DNA of 18,498 bases from Oscillospiraceae bacterium. Lineage in GTDB: Bacteria; Bacillota; Clostridia; Oscillospirales; UBA929. Below are positions 14,701 through 18,498 of the stretch, in pieces (position 1 is the first letter of the stretch; each line of letters starts with the position of its first letter). The position numbers and the translations under genes were made by a program. Location of the stretch: the NCBI GenBank assembly GCA_031271325.1, contig JAISVY010000178.1, positions 1 to 18,498 on the forward strand, given 5' to 3'. The notes beneath the pieces were generated by a model. It had not been told where the DNA came from and made no database searches. It was given only the letters and a program-made list of their open reading frames with translations.

Positions 14701-15802
14701 GTCGGACGAAAACACCGTGATGGTGACGTTTACGATCACCGATACCGGCATCGGGCTGTCTCAGGAAGACCTGCAACGGGTGTTTCTGCCGTATGAGCAG
14801 ACGCAGAATACGGTGCAGAAGCGGTACAGGGGTACGGGGCTTGGCATGTCGATTGCGAAAAACCTGTGCGAACTGATGAGCGGAACCCTGCATGCCGAAA
14901 GCGAGCTTGGCGTGGGTACCGAGATCCGGCTGGACATCCCGTTCCGCCGCGCGGAAACCGCCGAGGCGATTGTCGCCGCCACGGATGAGCTGAACGGGAT
15001 CCGGGCTTTGGCCGTAGACGACGACGAACTGTCGCTGCAAATTGTCGGAACGCTTTTGAATACCAACGGCGCGTTCTGCGAATACGCGGAGAGCGGAGAG
15101 CAGGCCATCGAGATGATCATCGAGCGCAACAAGCGCGGCGAAGTGTTTGACGTGATCCTGCTTGACTACATCATGGGCGGTATGAACGGGCTGGAGACCG
15201 CCAAGCGCATCCACATGAGCCTGTCGGTCGCGCCCAAACTGCTGATGGTGACGGCCTATCAAAAGATGCTGTTCGCGGGCGACTTGGAACGCAACGGCGT
15301 GGACGACGTGATTGAGAAACCGTTGATTCCTTCGCAGTTTATCAAAAAACTGCGCGTCACGCTCGGGTTCGACAAAAGCGCCGACATCGACGAGGGGATT
15401 AAAGCATACGCGGCGTTTAAGAATGTGCGCGTGTTGGTTTGCGAAGACAACCTGATCAATCAGGAAGTGGCGGTCGGGGTATTGAACCAGTTCGGCGTCG
15501 AGGCGGTTACGGCGGACAATGGGCGCGCCGGGCTAGAGAAGCTGTTCCGGGAAGGTCCTTTTGACGTGGTGATGATGGATCTGCAAATGCCTGTGATGGA
15601 CGGCTACGAAGCGGCGCGCGCCATCCGCGCCGAAGGGCTGACGCTGCCGATCATCAGTCTTTCCGCCGACGCGATGGCCGAGGTGATGGAGAAATGCAAA
15701 GAGGCGGGTATGAACGATAACATCACAAAACCCATCGAGATCGACCAGTTCTACGCAACCCTGCGCAAATGGATCCCGGAGGAAAAGCATATTGACCGTT
15801 AA
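11705..15802 (+). CDS. Hybrid sensor histidine kinase with two periplasmic binding-protein-like domains and two receivers
   Basis: A 1365 aa membrane hybrid histidine kinase. Order: signal peptide or N-terminal anchor (1-26), a solute-binding-protein-like domain (about 34-240), a second ABC-substrate-binding-like domain (about 243-505), membrane helix (about 554-578), two PAS-like domains (about 596-702 and 712-830), HisKA with NMSHEIRTP (His862), HATPase with N-box Asn975/Asn979, DTGIG (1013-1017) and GTGLG (1043-1047), receiver 1 (Asp1105/1106, Asp1154, Thr1183, Lys1205) and receiver 2 (Asp1248, Asp1292, Ser1320, Lys1342). All phosphotransfer residues look intact. There is no HPt or output domain, and no partner regulator lies nearby, so the relay must continue elsewhere. 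The TTG start has AGGGG 5 nt upstream. It is divergent from pyrH with its own promoter. The ligand is unknown; the sensor domains suggest small molecules. Confidence 0.93.
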   Translation: MNIKRAVIVSLLLFCFAAGVTPAAHAVSSGQQADPIKIATIANRPIYIDRLLYSAFGTAEIPVSFEVMGMQRGYQAADAGEIGGVISGTPDLEKTYQNLIRVPDKLDDVHVRLFSQENNKNALNDTDDLIGLRVGLLTDRVYVEELIPPGAEKVLLETETRVLEALAAGEIDAAVLSVRKHEEFPIPDGVAVVRDLEVVPEYLYLHKDFSSTSRVISEELQTMDLDGRSERIRNGELINPSYARVVLHITSFAQDNLREEMFTETMRAPFLGDDSVEWLPLEMQIRRLNEAGNTDYFDQQLRVNCLSRDIKAVVVSGDDAFNYIKSRHHVLFPDTPVFIYGVSERTGETASRFDSKFTGVFEALPVIETAEQALRLFPQTRTIYVVNDFTTEGRDYRATAERQLASLDGSINVRYNRNAGRDDMLAEIKALPQNSIVLVGSYFRDASGQYFTLGEMKRFFSENCEVPIFSSHTTALVYNAIGGKCLDYAKYGELTADWLQALFGTENGEGSEPHGYARWVFEHSQLQAWGISESDLPAGAEVINKPASVWEENPLLFWGTILIPVFVILLAAAALLITARRRKLRDRFQEDAKEREVKERLESIIGVAPVAYLLCVDDIVIEINESMILETGLSMGDNISGVFFEPGEDVPLTEKARKDGFLHSALVNYRTFGGETHRCIINMVVIDYKGSEGFVIWSVDIEEEELKKDEIQATRESLQKVLDFLPVPVRIVDLESNTLSYLNYAAMELFEYPLFRQVEGVPATLRMPETQPDGTDSVRALEAIDHADSVVSLEMVCLKESGKPFDILLTVCPIDYRGRRSALSIIKDLTADKEYEQALLNTIEREKDANQLKSNFLSNMSHEIRTPMNAIIGLTELELRKEQTENTRGVYKKISTSAKNLLQIINDILDLSKIEADKLELVNEEFALEDVLNSALLVVTPRLEEKLVEMLLDVSPELPRLLIGDETRLWQILKNFLDNSAKFTENGRIVLSVTPDHEKSDENTVMVTFTITDTGIGLSQEDLQRVFLPYEQTQNTVQKRYRGTGLGMSIAKNLCELMSGTLHAESELGVGTEIRLDIPFRRAETAEAIVAATDELNGIRALAVDDDELSLQIVGTLLNTNGAFCEYAESGEQAIEMIIERNKRGEVFDVILLDYIMGGMNGLETAKRIHMSLSVAPKLLMVTAYQKMLFAGDLERNGVDDVIEKPLIPSQFIKKLRVTLGFDKSADIDEGIKAYAAFKNVRVLVCEDNLINQEVAVGVLNQFGVEAVTADNGRAGLEKLFREGPFDVVMMDLQMPVMDGYEAARAIRAEGLTLPIISLSADAMAEVMEKCKEAGMNDNITKPIEIDQFYATLRKWIPEEKHIDR

Positions 15803-16018
15803 GAAGCTCTAAAAACCTCGTGTTCGGCGTCAGCGTTGCCCCCTTCCGGCGGAAGGGGGTGGCGGCGAATGCCGCCGGGGGATGTTCACGGCGCGACAAT
15901 ACAGGGATGGCGTATCTATATACGGGGGCGATCGCCCATACAGAGCCTAACTATCACAAACGCACCGAGGCGTCATGCCTCGGTGCGTGAGGTTGCAGAA
16001 ACAGCGGCTTTTTAGAGC
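15802..16018. repeat. Repeat-filled spacer between convergent genes
   Basis: The spacer begins with AGAAGCTCTAAAAACCTC (15802-15819), identical to 46-63, starting on the last base of the kinase stop codon. It ends with TTTTTAGAGC (16009-16018), which pairs with GCTCTAAAAA (15806-15815). Between these arms lie hairpins CCCCCTTCC/GGAAGGGGG (15839-15859), GGCGGC/GCCGCC (15861-15876) and an 11-bp stem at 15961-15987. The section 15831-15894 is homologous, in opposite orientation, to 7063-7116: both hold GCGCCGTGAACATC and a C5TTC/GAAG5 hairpin. No gene is seen. Confidence 0.75.
15961..15987 (-). terminator. Possible terminator of the M23 peptidase gene
   Basis: CGCACCGAGGC and GCCTCGGTGCG form a perfect 11-bp stem with a 5-base loop. 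On the minus strand it is followed by TTTGTGATAGTT, a weak T-rich tract, 35 bp past the stop of the M23 gene. On the plus strand no T run follows. A terminator for the minus-strand gene is reasonable but not certain. Confidence 0.5.
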
Positions 16019-16021
16019 GTC

Positions 16022-17647
16022 TTAATCCAAATAATTCGCCGGGTTCTTCTGTACGCCGTTCACCACGATTTCAAAGTGGACGTGCGGACCGGTGGAGCGT
16101 CCGGTATTGCCGACCTTGGCGATCTCCTCGCCTTGCCCCACCCGCTGACCGACCTCAACGGTGATTTTAGAGTTGTGACCGTAAACGGTCTTATATCCGT
16201 TCTCGTGGTCGATGATCACGCACAGACCGTAAGCGGATTTCCACGAAGCGTATACCACCACGCCGCCGTCGGAAGCGACGACGGAGTCGCCGACGCGCCC
16301 TTCGAAGTCCAAGCCGTAATGATAGCTGTAGGAACCCCAAATCTTCCGTCTGCCGAAAGCGGAGGACTGCCTGCCCTTGCTCGGGCGGATGAAGGTGCCG
16401 GTGGTGTCCCGCGTGCGCGAACCGACGGCGATGACCTCGGTGACCGGTTCGGTGAGGGTGATGCTGCCGTTTACCTGCACGGTCGGCTCATATCCGTCCA
16501 CCGACGTGCTGGTGGCCATTACCAGTTCTTTCCCGTCAACACCCTCGGTAATCAGCTGCGACATACCCGCCCAAAGTGTCGGGTCGTCTTTATATTCCGT
16601 GTCGTACACGACAGGCTGCTCATAGGACAGCGGTTCTGTCGAGACGACCGACAGATACGGTTTCGCCCGCTGAACCAGCAGGCTCTGCCCGACTGTCAGC
16701 GCCGAGAGGTCAGCGCCGGGGTTCAGTTCCTGCAGAGCGCCGGCGGAAAGCCCGTGCGCCGCCGCGATCTCTTCCGCCGTTTGCGCGTCCGCAACCGTCA
16801 CGCGGATCTCTTCGCGCACATTGCGGGTCAGATTGCGTACCAGTTCGTCGGTCGAACGGATCAGGGAAACCGAGGCGAGCTGGCTCTCGATGCGGACATC
16901 CTGGATAAACGCCTTTTGGGAGTTCGTTCCCAGAATCGCCTCCCGCGCGGCGTGTAAATCGGCCGGGTCGCGGGAAGCCGCCACCGGCACGCCGTCCACG
17001 GTCATCACGCACAGACGGTCGATGTCCGATATGCTGTTCAGCAGGCTCTCTTCCACGCCTTGGCTGTCATAAATCTGGTTTTTGTTGACGATAGAAAAAC
17101 GGTAACGGATGTTGGGGGAGACGGCGTACGGACGGCCTAGAATTTCCGCCGCTTTGGCCGATACCGCGCTCAGGGAGTTTTCCACCGTGCTCTGACTGCT
17201 CACGTAACCGATGCTCTCGCCGTCGAGAATGACCTCCAGACCGATCCGATAAATCGAAGCGACGAAGATCAGCACGCCGGCGGCGACAAACGCCAGCGCT
17301 ATATTAACGCGTGTGTGGTTCACCTTCTTGCGGGCGGCGGTTACGCGTTCCAGCCGGAAACTCTTGCCGTGCCCGACGGTTTTCCCGCCCTCCGCGATGC
17401 CCGCCAGCCCGTACAGAACGGAAACGGCCAGCAGACGGAACGGCATGGCGGCTTTGGAAAGCACGGCGAGGAAAACGGCGAGCTTACGCCGGGTATCATA
17501 GACCGCGACCGCGCGGGCGGCGCGGCGGCAAGCGGTTCCGTAGCGTTTGGCGGCAACGCGGGACGCCTCGCGGCAGGAAGCCTGCTTTTCTGGGAAGCCG
17601 GTTAGGGCGTAAGGTCTGGCAACGCGCCCCAATACGGTTTCTGCCAT
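16022..17647 (-). CDS. Membrane-anchored LysM-G5-M23 peptidoglycan endopeptidase
   Basis: A 541 aa cell-wall protein of the lysostaphin-like zinc peptidase family. Order: a basic, Ala-rich N-terminal region (1-110) with a hydrophobic stretch at about 57-85, a clear membrane helix (about 114-134), an extracytoplasmic region, LysM (about 282-326, with HGLSAGALQELNPGADLSALTVGQSL pattern split around 298-323), a G5 domain (about 330-408) and M23 (about 425-541). Zinc and catalytic residues are all visible: His443 and Asp447 (HYGLD), His491 (YGH), His522 and His524 (HVHFE). Cleavage of peptide cross-links in the wall is inferred from the family; intact zinc ligands favour an active enzyme. The ATG at 17647 has AAGGGG 8 nt upstream and a strong promoter follows upstream. 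It is monocistronic and convergent with the kinase. Confidence 0.92.
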   Translation of the reverse strand: MAETVLGRVARPYALTGFPEKQASCREASRVAAKRYGTACRRAARAVAVYDTRRKLAVFLAVLSKAAMPFRLLAVSVLYGLAGIAEGGKTVGHGKSFRLERVTAARKKVNHTRVNIALAFVAAGVLIFVASIYRIGLEVILDGESIGYVSSQSTVENSLSAVSAKAAEILGRPYAVSPNIRYRFSIVNKNQIYDSQGVEESLLNSISDIDRLCVMTVDGVPVAASRDPADLHAAREAILGTNSQKAFIQDVRIESQLASVSLIRSTDELVRNLTRNVREEIRVTVADAQTAEEIAAAHGLSAGALQELNPGADLSALTVGQSLLVQRAKPYLSVVSTEPLSYEQPVVYDTEYKDDPTLWAGMSQLITEGVDGKELVMATSTSVDGYEPTVQVNGSITLTEPVTEVIAVGSRTRDTTGTFIRPSKGRQSSAFGRRKIWGSYSYHYGLDFEGRVGDSVVASDGGVVVYASWKSAYGLCVIIDHENGYKTVYGHNSKITVEVGQRVGQGEEIAKVGNTGRSTGPHVHFEIVVNGVQKNPANYLD

Positions 17648-17714
17648 TGGGTCAACCCCTTATAAGAATTTTCGGAGATTCAATAATAGTTACAAAACGG
17701 TAACAAGCTATTAC

Positions 17715-17743
17715 ATAATACTCTATCCGTTTCCAAACGTCAA
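17715..17743 (-). promoter_or_regulatory. Predicted sigma-A promoter of the M23 peptidase gene
   Basis: On the minus strand TTGACG (17738-17743) and TATTAT (17715-17720) are spaced by exactly 17 bases, each one base off consensus. The start would fall near 17708, giving a leader of about 60 nt, too short for the c-di-AMP riboswitch that often precedes wall hydrolase genes. Confidence 0.75.
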
Positions 17744-17876
17744 GTGTTTTTTCCGTGATTTTCAAAAATTTTTGGAAAAATCGTGGAGCGGATGTTTTCC
17801 GCCCCACATATGGTAGATTTGTCTTTGATCGGGGCGTACCCGCCGCAAAGTTTTCATGGCGCTGACGCGCGGAATC

Positions 17877-17885
17877 TGCTATAAT
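17877..17885 (+). promoter_or_regulatory. Extended -10 promoter
   Basis: TGCTATAAT is a perfect extended -10 element (TG-N-TATAAT). No good -35 box lies 16-18 bases upstream. It points toward the small ORF at 17950 and then head-on into the transposase gene. Confidence 0.45.
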
Positions 17886-17949
17886 TTTATCAGTAACGCC
17901 TATGACGGCGCTCAAGACAGTCCGCGGCAGAAAGGTGGTTGGCAGACTC

Positions 17950-18027
17950 ATGCAGGACAACAAAATATTCGGCGGTTTCACCGAAATGGAGCCGATAAAA
18001 CAGATACGGAGGGGCGCGGTAAGTTAG
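17950..18027 (+). CDS. Small ORF, possibly the 5' remnant of a host gene cut by an insertion
   Basis: ATG to TAG encodes 25 residues beginning MQDNKIFGGFTEMEPIKQI. It is preceded by AAAGGTGG about 11 nt upstream and by the extended -10 promoter about 65 bp before the ATG. I do not recognise the peptide. It could be a true small protein, or the start of a longer gene whose rest was lost when the IS110 element arrived, or chance. Codon use is too short to judge. Confidence 0.25.
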   Translation: MQDNKIFGGFTEMEPIKQIRRGAVS

Positions 18028-18050
18028 AAACAAATAAAACCACGCATACC

Positions 18051-18099
18051 CTGAAAATGGCATAGCAAAGCAGACCGTCGCAAAACGGTCGAATTTCAG
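18051..18099. other. Stem-loop next to the IS110 transposase stop
   Basis: CTGAAA (18051-18056) pairs with TTTCAG (18094-18099), and GACCGT (18073-18078) pairs with ACGGTC (18085-18090) inside. It lies 12 bp downstream of the transposase stop. It could be the end of the element, part of a bridge RNA (if the element is of the IS1111 type, which carries it at this side), or a weak terminator. Confidence 0.4.
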
Positions 18100-18111
18100 A
18101 GGCTGCGGCAA

Positions 18112-18498
18112 CTAAACGGGCACGGGCAATACGCTGCCTTCGATTACAGTTCCAAGATCATCCACAAGGATGTATCCTTTACGCCTAAGCATAGCAAGAG
18201 CGTCGGAAGGGGTCATGACGCGCTGCTTGGGAATCGAGTTCTGGGCGGGGGCTGCAAAAGGCTGATAGGGTTCGTCTTTGAGCAACATTTGATAAATCGC
18301 CGTAAGCAGTCTGCGGGCAATGGCGATTCTCGCTTTCTTTGCCCCGCGCCTCTTACGCAACTGCTGGTACTTGCCCGAAATTTCAGGATGCTTTTTTGAG
18401 CGAGGATTGGCTGCGCCGATGGAGCATTCAACCAACAGGGGTTTGATATACTGCCCGGCTTTTCCGATACGAGTGGTTTTCTTCTTTCCTGCGCTCTC
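18112..18498 (-). CDS. IS110-family transposase, C-terminal part (runs off the window)
   Basis: An open frame of 128 codons plus stop runs to the last base of the window, so the N-terminal RuvC-like DEDD domain is outside. The visible part starts ESAGKKKTTRIGKAGQYIKP and continues LLVECSIGAANPRSKKHPEI, SGKYQQLRKRRGAKKARIAI and RRLLTAIYQMLLKDEPYQP. This is the hallmark C-terminal Transposase_20 region of IS110/IS1111 enzymes, with the conserved serine near the start (SAGKK). The last 40 residues include SDALAMLRRKGYIL, an extension seen in some clostridial members. Whether the element is intact cannot be judged. The TTG in frame at 18435 is internal, not the start. Confidence 0.88.
   Translation of the reverse strand, partial: ESAGKKKTTRIGKAGQYIKPLLVECSIGAANPRSKKHPEISGKYQQLRKRRGAKKARIAIARRLLTAIYQMLLKDEPYQPFAAPAQNSIPKQRVMTPSDALAMLRRKGYILVDDLGTVIEGSVLPVPV

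Larger units (their letters stand above)
17648..18111. other. Spacer between M23 gene and IS110 transposase
   Basis: This 464-bp stretch holds the M23 promoter (17715-17743), a small GTTAC/GTAAC hairpin in its leader (17689-17704), an extended -10 promoter on the plus strand (17877-17885), a 25-codon ORF (17950-18027) and a hairpin next to the transposase stop (18051-18099). I recognise no known RNA gene, riboswitch or established protein family in it. Confidence 0.5.
18051..18498 (-). mobile_element. IS110-family insertion element, partial
   Basis: The transposase C-terminus and the structured 3' flank belong to an IS110-type element whose other end lies past the window. IS110 elements lack long terminal inverted repeats, so the boundary on this side cannot be fixed; 18051 is only the outer edge of the visible stem-loop. 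Confidence 0.5.

Noticed and set aside
17648..17708. c-di-AMP (ydaO) riboswitch before the M23 gene
   Set aside because: The predicted leader is only about 60 nt and lacks the needed paired core; the class is much longer.
17886..18111. Known small RNA such as tmRNA, 6S or RNase P RNA
   Set aside because: I found none of their conserved cores; only short stem-loops are visible.

Overview
The window looks like a chromosomal segment of a moderately GC-rich member of the Bacillota, most likely an uncultured clostridial lineage. The evidence is a PolC-type replicative polymerase, the clostridial gene order pyrH-frr-uppS-cdsA-dxr-rseP-ispG-polC, G-rich Shine-Dalgarno sites, many TTG start codons and canonical sigma-A promoters. 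The genus cannot be set from the sequence.

Region 1 (about 168-11590, minus strand) is one long housekeeping gene block read right to left. It starts at a TATAAT promoter near 11560-11588, has a structured leader, and runs pyrH (UMP kinase), frr (ribosome recycling), uppS (undecaprenyl-PP synthase), cdsA (CDP-diacylglycerol synthase), dxr (DXP reductoisomerase), rseP (site-2 protease), ispG (HMBPP synthase), polC and a ComEC-like metallo-beta-lactamase lipoprotein. Dxr and IspG make isoprenoid precursors, UppS turns them into the cell-wall carrier lipid, and CdsA feeds phospholipid synthesis. Several junctions overlap or nearly touch (cdsA/dxr 4 bp, rseP/ispG 4 bp, ispG/polC 4-bp gap, uppS/cdsA 3-bp gap). 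The PolC is unusual: it has an uninterrupted PHP domain with no inserted 3'-5' exonuclease, and a short N-terminus.

Region 2 (11603-15802, plus strand) is a divergently transcribed orphan hybrid histidine kinase of 1365 aa. It has two different periplasmic binding-protein-like sensor domains, two PAS-like domains, HisKA, HATPase and two receiver domains. Its sigma-A promoter (TTGACA-17-TATAGT) lies back to back with the pyrH promoter.

Region 3 (16022-17743, minus strand) is a membrane-anchored LysM-G5-M23 cell-wall peptidase with its own TTGACG-17-TATTAT promoter, convergent with the kinase. Region 4 (17750-18498) holds an extended -10 promoter, a 25-codon ORF of unknown nature and the C-terminal part of an IS110-family transposase that runs off the window.

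Nearly all long spacers are filled with related palindromic repeats. Several share the terminal word CTCTAAAAACCTC / GAGGTTTTTAGAG, and several have the same architecture: an outer helix enclosing two or more hairpins. They look like a dispersed non-autonomous or structured-RNA repeat family. With the exonuclease-less PolC, they are the most interesting parts of the window.
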